Assembly: GCF_018304765.1 (NCBI RefSeq)
Contig: NZ_CP072643.1
Span: 496,001 to 560,000, forward strand
Source: Chloracidobacterium sp. N
Lineage (GTDB): Bacteria; Acidobacteriota; Blastocatellia; Chloracidobacteriales; Chloracidobacteriaceae
Length of the DNA: 64,000 nt
Reading direction: 5' to 3'
Part shown: positions 7,411-19,253 of the stretch, piece after piece
How the letters are laid out: every line of letters starts with the position of its first letter
Numbering within the stretch: position 1 is the stretch's first letter
Notes under the pieces: generated by a model
Told to the model about the DNA's origin: nothing
The model's input: only the letters and a program-made list of their open reading frames with translations
The model's database searches: none
Position numbers and translations under genes: made by a program

Positions 7411-9261
7411 TCACAGCCCCGTGCAGTCGCGGAAACGGCCCTCCGCCCGGCGGGTGTCACGCCAGGCACTTTCCAGTAGCGAGCGGTCTCGTCCAAGTTC
7501 CTGCCGTTCTGATTCAGCGAACCGCTCACGGGGCTGGGACATGTCGAAATCCGTTCGCGAAAAGGCGTTTCCCAGGTTACGGACTGAAACACCGTAGTTG
7601 TGCAAGGCGTCCCGAAGCTGCTGGTAGCGCTCTCCCAAAGCACGACACTCTGCCGCGCAGGTATCTGGCACTTCTGCGTTCAGCCACTTTTCCGCAGCCT
7701 GCGCCACCTGGTTTTCAGCCGCCTCAACCTGTTGTTGATGTGAGGTAATGGTGGCCGGATTCAACGCCGTCACCCGCCGCAGCTCACGCAGCAACGGGTC
7801 TTCACGGTCATCCAGCGCCAGCGGCTCGACCGCCTGGTAAACCTGGCGGGAGACCTGGTCAAAGCGGCTGCGCAGGGCATCCGACACCCGTGCCGGGGCT
7901 TTGCCCGTCGCCTGGGGCGCCTCACCAACCTGGGGAACGGCACCGGTCGCGCCAGAAGCTTCGGCCCCCGAACCTGCCGCACGTCCCCTCATGACATACA
8001 CGCCCACGGCCAGCAGCAGCCCCACGGCCAGCAACGCCGCCACGGCCACGGTCCACACCGGCACGCCCAACCGTGGCGATGAAGGCGCAGCATAAGGCGT
8101 GGCATATCCAGCCGGGGGAGGTGGGGTGTCCTGGTGCTCCGTCTGACTCAGGGTGAGCGTCCGGGAGGCCGGAGGTGGCTGGCCTGGACTGCCAGCAGCA
8201 GGAAGCGTTGGAGACAGCCCTGAAGAACGTGTCGGTGACACCCGCGAGGTCGTGATGTTGCCGGTTGCTTCAGGGATACCGGGCGGCGTCGTGGATGGCG
8301 GGGTGGGCAGGGGCGTATCAAGCACCGCAGCAATGAGGTCCGTGCCGCTGCCAAGCAGCGGGGCGCTCATCTCCCCGATGACGCCCCCCTGCCGTGCCGC
8401 CCGGAAGCCAGCCAGAAAATCCAGGGCCGTTGCGGGACGCCCATCCGGTTTTTTGGCCAGCGCCCCAATCACAAAAGCCTCCAGCGACTCCGGCAACTCC
8501 GGCGCGTGCGTGCGCAGCGGCGGCGGCGGTGCCGTCAGGTGCATGGACACAATTTCGCCAATGGTCTTGCCCTGAAACGGCAACACACCGGTCAGCATGC
8601 GATACAGAATCACGGCCAGACTGTAGAGATCAGCGCGGGGATCAATGTCGCCGCCGTGAATGAACTGTTCCGGGGAGGCATAGAGTGGCGTCCCGATGGC
8701 CTGACTGACTTTGCCGACGCCTTCATCCAGTGATTTGGCAATTCCGAAGTCGAGAATTTTGACCTGCTCGGTCGGCTGGCCCGCCCCCACGAGGGCAATG
8801 TTGGCCGGTTTGAGATCGCGGTGTACCAGCCCCGACTGGTGGGCATAGTGGAGGGCGTCGCAGATTTGGCTCAGGATGCGTTCAATCCGGTCGAGCGGAA
8901 ACGTCCTGCTCCGCTGGAGTTCGTCTTCGAGCGTCGGCGATTCCAGCAGCTCCATCGCCATGAAGGGTGTGCCGTCCGGCAGGGTATCGGCATCGGTGAC
9001 GGAGATGATGTTCGGATGGGACAGTCCGCCGGAAATTCTGGCTTCCCGGTGAAAAGCCTCGGCAATCGTCACATCGGCGGCGGCCACGTCGGGCTTGAGG
9101 ACCTTGAGCGCCAGGTTGCGGTTGATTCCCGTGTGCTGGGCCAGATAGACAATCCCCATGCCTCCAATGCCCAGTACCGCATCCAACCGATACTTGCCGT
9201 TGATGACGGTGCCCACCAGGTGATAGGGGTCAGACAGGTTTTGACGGCGTGGGTTGGACAT
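7411..9261 (-). CDS. PknB-type serine/threonine protein kinase with one transmembrane helix
   Basis: 616 residues from the ATG at 9261, preceded by a GGGGG run; an upstream ATG at 9282 is possible. The N-terminal kinase domain is complete: glycine loop LGIGGMGIVYLAQ, lysine in NLALKVLK, HRDLKPANI, DFGIAK, and YASPEQF in place of APE. A Pro/Ser/Thr-rich linker leads to a transmembrane helix near residues 400-425 (AVAALLAVGLLLAVGVYVM). The remaining ~190 residues are extracytoplasmic and include a coiled-coil-like part. The layout suggests an external sensor signalling to cytoplasmic phosphorylation targets; ligand and targets are unknown. Confidence 0.93.
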   Translation of the reverse strand: MSNPRRQNLSDPYHLVGTVINGKYRLDAVLGIGGMGIVYLAQHTGINRNLALKVLKPDVAAADVTIAEAFHREARISGGLSHPNIISVTDADTLPDGTPFMAMELLESPTLEDELQRSRTFPLDRIERILSQICDALHYAHQSGLVHRDLKPANIALVGAGQPTEQVKILDFGIAKSLDEGVGKVSQAIGTPLYASPEQFIHGGDIDPRADLYSLAVILYRMLTGVLPFQGKTIGEIVSMHLTAPPPPLRTHAPELPESLEAFVIGALAKKPDGRPATALDFLAGFRAARQGGVIGEMSAPLLGSGTDLIAAVLDTPLPTPPSTTPPGIPEATGNITTSRVSPTRSSGLSPTLPAAGSPGQPPPASRTLTLSQTEHQDTPPPPAGYATPYAAPSSPRLGVPVWTVAVAALLAVGLLLAVGVYVMRGRAAGSGAEASGATGAVPQVGEAPQATGKAPARVSDALRSRFDQVSRQVYQAVEPLALDDREDPLLRELRRVTALNPATITSHQQQVEAAENQVAQAAEKWLNAEVPDTCAAECRALGERYQQLRDALHNYGVSVRNLGNAFSRTDFDMSQPRERFAESERQELGRDRSLLESAWRDTRRAEGRFRDCTGL

Positions 9262-9326
9262 CACAGCCCCCGGAATGACCACGGGCCGGCAGCAGGTTCA
9301 CGTCCGGCGTGCACCACACCAACGGC

Positions 9327-10700
9327 TCACAGTGGGAATCGAAAAATCTTTGTGGCCTTGGCATCCGTGAATTGGACTTCCCGGATGCCACTACTGCGCA
9401 GCAGCGGGAGGTTGCCCCCCTCACTGACGGACAAGGCGCGGTACAACTGCTCGGCCGTCGGCTGGTCAATCAGATCATGCGAGATGCGCAACACGTCCCG
9501 TTCGTCGCCGACCACTTCGATCCGTGCGCCAGCGCGTCCGAACTGCTCATTCATCAGCTTGATCATCTCAGCCCGAATGCGTTCGAGGGAAACCGTCCGC
9601 GGAATGTCATTGCGCCAGCGCGGCCCAAGCTCCCGGACACGGGCATTGTCGCGCGCCGTCAGCATTTCCGATTTGTATCTGTAGTCGTAGTCAATATCCA
9701 CATCGGCAATGCCCCGCGCCACAATCTGCAGGTTCAGCAAAGCACCGTCCGGCAGGAAGGCATACACCAGCAGCCGCCCATCCCGGTCGCGGTGGTCGCG
9801 GGCGGCATTGGCCGGGTCATACGCGAAGCGCAGCCGCTTGCCCTGCACCAGCTTGACGGTTTCAAGCCGGGCCAGTTCACCGGCTTTGGCCGTGCTGTTC
9901 TGGACCCCAATGAGGGCAACCGGCCCCAGTGTCGGCACATCGAGCACCGCGCAGCTTTCCACCCGTATGTTGCTGTAGGTGGCTTTGGTGTCGAGTTCTG
10001 GAGCCGAGGTCGGGCGTGGCGTCCCCGACGAGGCACGCTCCATGGCGCCGCCGCTGGACTCACTGCCCATGCTGGTCATACCCGTCGCCCCGGAACGCGC
10101 CCCATCGTTCGGGGATTCCCCTTCCGCTGGAGGGGCAAAGTCCGGCTCTTCATAGACACGCCCTTCCCGCTTGGCGATGGCTTCAGGTGATTCCGTAGCC
10201 TGCGCCCAGACGCCCAACCTGGCCTTCCGGGCCTGGTATTCCGCGGCCAGCAGAATGTTTTTCGTCCGCACGTCAATGAAGTGCTGACTGAAGTAGTAGG
10301 CATCGCCATCGCGGAGGATTTCGGCATTGAGCAGCTTCCGGTTTGGCAGCAGGTAGATGTAGGACAGTTGCCGTCCGTACTTGTCCCGGTGCCCCAGATC
10401 GAGGTTCTGGTTTTCAAGCCAGACTTCAACGGTTTTGCCCAGAACGAGCTGCCGGACCCGTTCCCGCGCCTGCTCGGCCGCCGGCCCTGAAGGAGGGGCG
10501 AGGATGCCAATCAGGCGTACAATCGTCCCATCTTGCAGCACAATGGTATCACCGGTCAGAACCTGCTTGATGGTTGTAATCTTCGTTGAGGTTCCCGTTG
10601 CCACCTGAGCCACTGCCGGCAGAGACAGCCACCCGGCGATCAACAGCCCCAGCGACGCAGCGACGCAGGGAAACCTGCCTGAAATCCAACGCTTCACCAT
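9327..10700 (-). CDS. secreted protein with tandem staphylococcal-nuclease-like domains
   Basis: 457 residues from the ATG at 10700 (MVKRWISG...), with a signal peptide ending near LSLPAVAQVA. The first SNase-like domain (about residues 40-180) has TGDTIVLQDGTIVRLIGILAPP and HRDKYGRQLSYIYLLPN. A low-complexity Gly/Ser/Thr linker follows. A second, more divergent copy (about 245-370) has VALIGVQNSTAKAGELARLE and DRDGRLLVYAFLPDGALLN. Catalytic Arg/Glu positions are hard to assign, particularly in the second copy, so nuclease activity is not certain. A C-terminal alpha-rich region (~90 residues) is unrecognised. Confidence 0.78.
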   Translation of the reverse strand: MVKRWISGRFPCVAASLGLLIAGWLSLPAVAQVATGTSTKITTIKQVLTGDTIVLQDGTIVRLIGILAPPSGPAAEQARERVRQLVLGKTVEVWLENQNLDLGHRDKYGRQLSYIYLLPNRKLLNAEILRDGDAYYFSQHFIDVRTKNILLAAEYQARKARLGVWAQATESPEAIAKREGRVYEEPDFAPPAEGESPNDGARSGATGMTSMGSESSGGAMERASSGTPRPTSAPELDTKATYSNIRVESCAVLDVPTLGPVALIGVQNSTAKAGELARLETVKLVQGKRLRFAYDPANAARDHRDRDGRLLVYAFLPDGALLNLQIVARGIADVDIDYDYRYKSEMLTARDNARVRELGPRWRNDIPRTVSLERIRAEMIKLMNEQFGRAGARIEVVGDERDVLRISHDLIDQPTAEQLYRALSVSEGGNLPLLRSSGIREVQFTDAKATKIFRFPL

Positions 10701-10790
10701 GGATGCAAACCTCACTTGGGCAGAACACTGCCACGGTTGGTTGGCGTCACGGCCTGTCACCGGGAGTAAGGGAGACAGCCGCCGGCGCCG

Positions 10791-11612
10791 TCACTTCGGA
10801 CCATAGGCATGAAAGAGGCGTGGCACATAGAGGTCCAGCATGCGCCGCCACCACGGCCAGTCATGATTGACATCATAGCCCCACAGATCGAGCGAGTGCG
10901 GAATCCCACGGCTGTACAGCACCCGTGACAGGTCACGCGACCGCTCCGGTGCCTCATAAGCCCCCTGCCCTGAAATGATGTGAATGTCGGTGTGGTGCCG
11001 CAGCAGCGGCAGGAAGTAGTCGTCGTTCAGGTGCTGCAGATACTCGATGGGATTGTTGAAATACACATCGTCATTGTGAAAGCCATCGCACCAGGGACGG
11101 ATGTCATAGGAACCGGACATGGCAATCAGGGTGTCGAAACTGCCCGGATTGCGAAACACGGAGTTGGCGGCATGATAGGCCCCGAAGCTGGCTCCGGTGG
11201 CGGCAATTTTGATGGGCGAACCACCGCAGTCGCTGCGGATGAACGGGCATACTTCATGAGAGATGTAGTTGCTGTAGGCCATCTGGCGCGCGGCCCGCTG
11301 GGCCGGATACAGGTTCTCATTCATCCAGCTTTCACGGTTGATGCTGTTGATGGAGTAGATTTTGACGATCCCGGCATCGAGGTAGGGACGCAGCACATCA
11401 ATCACCAGAAAACGCTCGTATTCCTCGAAGTCGGCCGCCGCCGTGGGGAACATCAGCAACGGCTTGCCATAGTGGCCATACACGGCAATCGGCATTTCCT
11501 TGCCAAGGTGTGGACTGAACCAACGGTGGACTTGTTTACGCACGGATGTATGATTCTCCAGGGGAAAGATGGATGGTACGGAATGAAGCGGATTTGGGCG
11601 CGACGATACCAT
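10791..11612 (-). CDS. alpha/beta-hydrolase, esterase family (COG4947-like)
   Basis: Up to 273 residues. The family core begins near VHRWFSPHLGKEMPIAVYGH, so the true start may be the GTG at 11543 and not the ATG at 11612. The nucleophile elbow is GASFGAYHA, an acidic residue may lie in HIISGQGAYEAPERS, and the histidine is in GYDVNHDWPWW. The protein has no signal peptide and is probably cytoplasmic. Family members are annotated as putative esterases with undefined substrates. It lies upstream of the nuclease-like gene on the same strand. Confidence 0.8.
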   Translation of the reverse strand: MVSSRPNPLHSVPSIFPLENHTSVRKQVHRWFSPHLGKEMPIAVYGHYGKPLLMFPTAAADFEEYERFLVIDVLRPYLDAGIVKIYSINSINRESWMNENLYPAQRAARQMAYSNYISHEVCPFIRSDCGGSPIKIAATGASFGAYHAANSVFRNPGSFDTLIAMSGSYDIRPWCDGFHNDDVYFNNPIEYLQHLNDDYFLPLLRHHTDIHIISGQGAYEAPERSRDLSRVLYSRGIPHSLDLWGYDVNHDWPWWRRMLDLYVPRLFHAYGPK

Positions 11613-11669
11613 GAACCCAAACCGATGTGCAGGCTGTTTTGAACATGGCGGTGCGCCGGGTTGGTGTCA

Positions 11670-13171
11670 CTACGACCGGGCTGAAGCCGGGACGAGCAAA
11701 CCTTCACGGCGTAATTCAACCACCATCTGCATCGCTTCCAGGTCTCCCTCCAGCGACTGCAGGCACTCCCGGAAGGTACGCTGCCCGTCAAACAGCGCCT
11801 TGAGAAAGCTGATTTCCGAAGCAAAATCCTCCGGGACGACGAGCGAGGCAAACCGGTCACTGACGATGTATGGACGGTCCAGGTCCGGCTCGGCATCGAG
11901 CAGGGATTGGGTCTCGTCATAGCGGCGGACGGCTTCCAACAGAAGCTGCTGGGTCGTCAGGGGAATCTGCGGCAGTCGGTCCACCGGAGCGCTCCGAAAG
12001 GAAAACTCGCCGCGCAACCAGCCGATGACGATATACACCACGCGCACTCCCTGGTAAGACGCGAGTTCGGTATCCAGCACTTGTCCCTCGCGGACGTACA
12101 ACGTGGCCTCACGCCCGGCGGAAGTCACCTTGAGCAGCCCGGTTTTACGGCCCCCTTCAATGATTTGAAGCACTTCAGGAAAGGAAACTTCCTGGAGCCT
12201 GCCGCGAAAATCGGCATTGGGTTGCAGCCGGCGCAGCAGGTTCTTGACGCAAAAGGTCAGTTCGGTGGCGCTGAAGGGCTTGACCCAGTAATCCTCGACG
12301 CCCCGCTCGAAAGCGGCCAGGCGCTCCTCCGGCTGTCCCTTGGATGACAGGCACACGAAGGGCACGTCCCGGAGCGTGGGATGCCGGCGCGTCCAATCGA
12401 AAAACTGGCGGCCGTCCATGCGTGGCATCAGCAGATCGCAGATGATGAGTGAGGGCTGGTGCCGCAGCGCGACTTCCTGCGCCGCCTCGCCATCCTCGGC
12501 GTGAGTACGGTGCAGCCCAGGCGGCGCAGACACAGATTCAGCACTTCACAGGTGCCCGGCTCATCATCCACCACCAGAATGGTCTGGTCGGGAAACTGCT
12601 CCCGGCGTTCGGAGCTGAATGACCGCTCCCCGCCAGGGTCCAGCCATGTACCACGCGCGCCCTGGGCCCATTCCTGCCGGTTGATGTTGACCAGATCAAC
12701 GAGTTCCTTGCGGTACTTGGCATCCTGCTCGCCCAGCGGCGGCAGAGTTTCGACATAGCCACGGGCTGCGGCCAACTCGTGGTGGGTCAGAAGAAGTTCG
12801 ACGACCTGTTGTGCGCGCTCAAAGGCATCACTGTAGCGCCCCAACTGGATCATCAGTTCCACCATCAACCGCAGGAGCCGGAGGCGTTCGTCGCTGGTGG
12901 CCAGGCGTTCCGCACGCCGAAAATAGGCCAGCGCCGTCTCAGGGTTCCTCTGGGAGCGATACAGTTCCCCAATGCGACAGAGCAGGTCCACCGCCTGCCG
13001 GCTCTGGCCGGCCTGCTGGTAAGCGTCACTCAACTGCTGCATCAGGAAAGTATCTTCCGGGGCAGCCGCCAGTTTCCGCTCCAGCTCCTCGATGTCGTGT
13101 CGCTGGCGGATGTCGGCAATCAGTCCAACGACCTGTTCGCGCATCGAGCGAACCTTGTCAAACAGGCCCAT
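11670..13171 (-). pseudogene. TPR - receiver - PATAN (DUF4388) regulator, interrupted by one frameshift
   Basis: Read on the minus strand, 12428-13171 gives a TPR-like helical N-terminus (residues ~30-150). This is followed by the receiver start QTILVVDDEPGTCEVLNLCL and RRLGCTVLT, which then goes out of frame. The adjoining frame resumes as EDGEAAQEVALRHQPSLIIC, then DLLMPRMDG, VFVCLSSKG-type residues and DYWVKPFS, completing the receiver. It continues into a PATAN/DUF4388 domain (SFPEVLQIIEGGRKTGLLKV ... YVREGQVLDTEL). One missing base near 12500 restores a ~500-residue protein. It may be a sequence error or a real mutation. PATAN regulators often act with type IV pili or gliding motility. 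Confidence 0.8.
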
Positions 13172-13340
13172 GCTTGAACCGCTCCGTGGCTTTCAGCTAG
13201 GTTTCCCGGCGGTATGCAAGTCTAGCACAGGCCCCCGGATGGGAAACCAACGCCCCTGCCATCCAAAACGCCCGGACGAGTTTATTGAACGCTGTATTCA
13301 AACCCCAACGGCATAGCCAGACATCACATGACCAGACCTC

Positions 13341-13736
13341 ATGAGTGACGTGATCCCTGCCATTGAACATCCACGCGGGTTGGAACGCGCGTTGGAATAC
13401 GACCGGCGCCCCTGGGGGCAGTATGTTGTTCTCGACGAAGGCCCAGGTTACAAGGTCAAACGCATCGAAGTTCTGCCGGGCCGGCGCATGAGCTACCAGA
13501 AGCACACGCGGCGGCATGAGCACTGGATCGTGGTGCAGGGACGCGCCCAGGTGACACTCGACGGCCACGAACACCTTGTCCACACCGGCGAAGCCGTGGA
13601 TGTGCCGGTAGGCGCAGCGCACCGCATTGCCAACCCGGATGACATCCTGCTGGTGCTCATCGAAGTTCAACGTGGCGACTACCTGGGCGAAGACGACATC
13701 ATCCGGCTTCAGGACGACTACGGGCGCGCAACCTAG
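13341..13736 (+). CDS. cupin protein, mannose-6-phosphate isomerase type II-like
   Basis: 131 residues forming a single cupin barrel. RPWGQYVVLDEGPGYKVKRI, LPGRRMSYQKHTRRHEHWIV and GEAVDVPVGAAHRIANPDD match the C-terminal isomerase domain found in bifunctional ManC/AlgA proteins and in stand-alone type II phosphomannose isomerases. The metal ligands would be the His/Glu set in HTRRHEHW and the His of AAHRI. It should interconvert mannose-6-phosphate and fructose-6-phosphate for GDP-sugar supply. It stands alone, divergent from the TPR-receiver gene. Confidence 0.85.
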   Translation: MSDVIPAIEHPRGLERALEYDRRPWGQYVVLDEGPGYKVKRIEVLPGRRMSYQKHTRRHEHWIVVQGRAQVTLDGHEHLVHTGEAVDVPVGAAHRIANPDDILLVLIEVQRGDYLGEDDIIRLQDDYGRAT

Positions 13737-13784
13737 CGACACGACCGGCAGCCACGGCAGCCTGTCCACTGTCCCTGGCTTCGG

Positions 13785-15251
13785 CTAGTGACCACCGTTG
13801 CGCGCCTGCAGAATCAGCCGCATCTTCAGGTCGTAGAGGGATTGTTCCAGCCCTACCGGGTAGATGTGCGGATTGACAAACCGCTTCAGCCCCGGCGCCA
13901 GCCGGGCCAGCCCTGATTGCGCCCGCTGCCGGACGGCTTCCAGGGACGGCATCCCATACACACACTCACCGCGCCGAAAAACCGGCACGAGCAGGTCTTC
14001 GTACGTCGCCTCAGCCGGGATGCGCTTGCGCCGGGTCGGATCAAGGGGGTCAATAATGACGCACCCGGAAGCCGGCGGTGAGGGAAGGTCATAGATGGCG
14101 TCGCCGAGGAGTTCGCCATCCACGCTGTAGCGCCGCACCTGGTGAATACCCGGTGTCGAAATCTTGATGGACTGCTCCGACAGCTTGATGCAGTAGCGCC
14201 AGGAGTCGTCACCACGGTCACGCAGCGCCGTCAGCTTATAGACGCCGCCCAACGTCGGCTGGTCGTAGCCAGTCACGAGTTTCGTGCCCACGCCCCACAC
14301 GTTGATGCAGGCTCCCTGCTGCTTGAGGCTGTTGATGATGGTTTCATCGAGGTCATTGCTGGCAACGATACCGGCGTCCGGGAAACCGGCGGCATCGAGC
14401 ATTTTGCGCGCCTCGATGCTCAGGTAGGCCAGGTCTCCCGAATCAAGCCGGATACCGATCATTTCATGGCCCTGCTCGCGCAGCCAGCGGCCAACCTCGA
14501 TGGCGTGGCGTACGCCGTCGAGCGTGTCGTAGGTGTCCACCAGAAAGACACAGTTGTTGGGCATCGCCGCCGCATAGGTGCGAAACGCCTCCAGCTCGTC
14601 GCCAAAGGACATCACCCAACTGTGGGCATGCGTGCCGCGTACCGGAATGCCATACACCTTGCCAGCCAGGACGTTCGAGGTCGCCGCACAGCCGCCGACA
14701 TAGGCCGCCCGGCTGGCCGACAGCCCCCCATCCGGTCCCTGCGCCCGACGCAGCCCAAACTCGATGACCGGTTCCCCCTGCGCCGCCAGGCAAATCCGCG
14801 CCGCTTTCGTGGCGATGAGGGTCTGGAAGTTGATGATGTTGAGAATGATGGTTTCAAGCAGTTGGGCCTGCACGAGCGGCCCCGTCACCCGCACGAGTGG
14901 CTCGAAGGGAAAGACAATCGTGCCTTCGGGGATGGCGTCTATGTCACATGCCAGCCGAAAGTCGCGCAGTGTCGCCAGAAAGTCAGGCTCAAACAGCGGC
15001 TGACCATCCCGTCCCGGAAGGCTGGCCAGATAAGCCAGGTCACTGTCATCAAAAGTGGCTTCTACCAGCATCTCGATGAGTGAGTGCAGCCCACAGGCAA
15101 TGGTAAAGCCACCGTCGAACGGGTGCCGGCGGAAAAACATCTGGAAGACGGCTTCCTTTTCGCCACGCCCCGACTTCCAGTAGGCTTGCGCCATGGTGAG
15201 CTGATACAAATCGGTCAATAATAGGGACGGAACGGGCCGTGTCGTCGGCAT
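13785..15251 (-). CDS. pncB: nicotinate phosphoribosyltransferase
   Basis: 488 residues from the ATG at 15251, preceded by GGAGAG; a TTG four codons upstream is also in frame. The N-terminus LLLTDLYQLTMAQAYWKSGR and the blocks FRRHPFDGGFTIACGL, EFGLRRAQGPDGGLSASRAA, GTHAHSWVMSFGDE, GIRLDSGDLAYLS and GVGTKLVTGYDQP are all diagnostic. It converts nicotinate and PRPP (with ATP) to nicotinate mononucleotide in the Preiss-Handler NAD salvage route. The gene stands alone. Confidence 0.96.
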   Translation of the reverse strand: MPTTRPVPSLLLTDLYQLTMAQAYWKSGRGEKEAVFQMFFRRHPFDGGFTIACGLHSLIEMLVEATFDDSDLAYLASLPGRDGQPLFEPDFLATLRDFRLACDIDAIPEGTIVFPFEPLVRVTGPLVQAQLLETIILNIINFQTLIATKAARICLAAQGEPVIEFGLRRAQGPDGGLSASRAAYVGGCAATSNVLAGKVYGIPVRGTHAHSWVMSFGDELEAFRTYAAAMPNNCVFLVDTYDTLDGVRHAIEVGRWLREQGHEMIGIRLDSGDLAYLSIEARKMLDAAGFPDAGIVASNDLDETIINSLKQQGACINVWGVGTKLVTGYDQPTLGGVYKLTALRDRGDDSWRYCIKLSEQSIKISTPGIHQVRRYSVDGELLGDAIYDLPSPPASGCVIIDPLDPTRRKRIPAEATYEDLLVPVFRRGECVYGMPSLEAVRQRAQSGLARLAPGLKRFVNPHIYPVGLEQSLYDLKMRLILQARNGGH

Positions 15252-15362
15252 ACGGTTCAACTCTCCATCGCGCTGTCAAACTCCCGACTGTGCCAGCAGG
15301 GGCTGTAACTGTTCCGCGTTGGCGTCAATTTGGCAAGCCATTCTTTCCCGTACTCAAGGCCT

Positions 15363-15857
15363 ATGCTTCCAAAACCCATTCCGCCACAACCCGGCCAGGA
15401 ATCCGTCTGGGACTATCCCCGTCCGCCGCGCCTCGAACGCACGGCGAAACGGCTGCGCGTCGTCTTTGCCGGCACAACCATTGCCGAAACGACCCAGGGC
15501 TGGCGCGTCCTCGAAACCAGCCATCCGCCGGTCTATTACTTTCCGCCGGCGGACATCCTTCCCGAGGCCCTCGTGGCCACGCCCCGCACGTCCTACTGCG
15601 AGTGGAAAGGCATGGCTCAGTACCACAGCGTACGGGTCGGGCAGCGGATCGCACCGGATGCGGCCTGGAGTTACCCGCGGCCGACGCCTTCGTTTATGCC
15701 CATTGCCGGTTACGTCGCTTTTTACGCTGCCGCCATGGATGCCTGCTACGTGGACGATGAACTGGTCGTCCCCCAGCCGGGCGGTTTTTACGGCGGCTGG
15801 ATTACCAAGGACATCGTTGGGCCGTTCAAAGGCGTTCCCGGCTCATGGGGCTGGTGA
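15363..15857 (+). CDS. DUF427 domain protein
   Basis: 164 residues from the ATG at 15363; an earlier in-frame start at 15330 lacks support. The DUF427 pattern is clear: ETTQGWRVLETSHPPVYYFP, then DILPEALVATPRTSYCEWKG and further along VVPQPGGFYGGWITKDIVGPFKG. DUF427 proteins are small beta-rich soluble proteins of undefined activity. The gene ends about 30 bases before the SctT/FliR-like gene and may be co-transcribed with it. Confidence 0.85.
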   Translation: MLPKPIPPQPGQESVWDYPRPPRLERTAKRLRVVFAGTTIAETTQGWRVLETSHPPVYYFPPADILPEALVATPRTSYCEWKGMAQYHSVRVGQRIAPDAAWSYPRPTPSFMPIAGYVAFYAAAMDACYVDDELVVPQPGGFYGGWITKDIVGPFKGVPGSWGW

Positions 15858-15889
15858 TGCGCCAACTTGTGAGGGCCGGCGCATGAGGT

Positions 15890-16732
15890 ATGACGGACCC
15901 GATTGGCTTCATTGATGCACTGTTGCGCCTGCTCGACGTGCAGGTGTCAGTGGCGGCGCTGCTCGTGCTGGGCGGACTGGTCTTTGCCCGCATGCTGGCC
16001 TTTGTGACCGTCGTGCCCTTTTTCGGCGGACAGAGCGTGCCCAACCAGATCAAGGTCGCCGAAGCCGTGGCGTTCGTCCTGCTCATCGTGCCGGGTCTGA
16101 GCGCGAGCGTGCCGGAACTTGCCCTGCGCGGCGGGCCCTTTGGCTTTGCCATTCTCGTCATCAAGGAAGTGGCCGTGGGGTTTACCCTGGGCTTTGTCGC
16201 CTCGCTGGTTTTTGAGGCCATTCAGGTTGCCGGGCGCATCATTGACGCGCAGCGGGGCGCGATGATGGGCGAGATGCTCAACCCCATGCTTCAGGAACAG
16301 GTCTCCGAACTGGGGCAGTTCAAGCTTCAGGTGGCTATTGTCATTTTTCTGGCGCTGGGCGCGCACCGGTTGGTCATCGAAGCCCTGTTTCGCAGCTTTG
16401 ACCTCATCCCCGTGACGGACTTTCCCAAGCTGGGCACGGGCCTGTCGCCGGCACTGACCAGCATCATCCTGCTGACAGGTGAAATCCTGACGCTTGGCGT
16501 CCGCCTGGCCGCGCCTGCCATGGCTGCCCTGCTGCTGACCGATGTGTTTTTCGGACTCATCAACCGCGTTGCGCCGCAGTTCAACGTGTTCTTCCTCAGC
16601 ATGCCGGTCAAGATGGCGCTTGGTATTTTCATCGTCATGCTGTCGCTGGCCATCTATGCCGAACAGTATCAGGCGGCTTTCAGGGAGGCACTGCAAGCCT
16701 TCGAGGTGCTGATGCGGCAGCTTGCGCCGTAG
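15890..16732 (+). CDS. type III export gate protein SctT/FliR
   Basis: 280 residues with about six membrane segments. Family blocks are [58 protein letters not shown] and [20 protein letters not shown]. The ID-x-QRG motif and the RxxPQxNVFF-x-MPVK block lean to injectisome SctT over flagellar FliR, though both families share the fold. It completes the SctR5-SctS4-SctT1 type of pore with the genes at 3464 and 4272, from which it is separated by 11 kb of unrelated genes. No SctU/FlhB or SctV/FlhA is in the window. Confidence 0.87.
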   Translation: MTDPIGFIDALLRLLDVQVSVAALLVLGGLVFARMLAFVTVVPFFGGQSVPNQIKVAEAVAFVLLIVPGLSASVPELALRGGPFGFAILVIKEVAVGFTLGFVASLVFEAIQVAGRIIDAQRGAMMGEMLNPMLQEQVSELGQFKLQVAIVIFLALGAHRLVIEALFRSFDLIPVTDFPKLGTGLSPALTSIILLTGEILTLGVRLAAPAMAALLLTDVFFGLINRVAPQFNVFFLSMPVKMALGIFIVMLSLAIYAEQYQAAFREALQAFEVLMRQLAP

Positions 16733-16802
16733 GTTACTATGGCGGATTACAGTCCCCCCAGATACACCCGGCCTGCCTTCACTGCCGCACACCTTGCCCG
16801 TT

Positions 16803-19244
<2,442 letters not shown>

Positions 19245-19253
19245 TGTATAATA

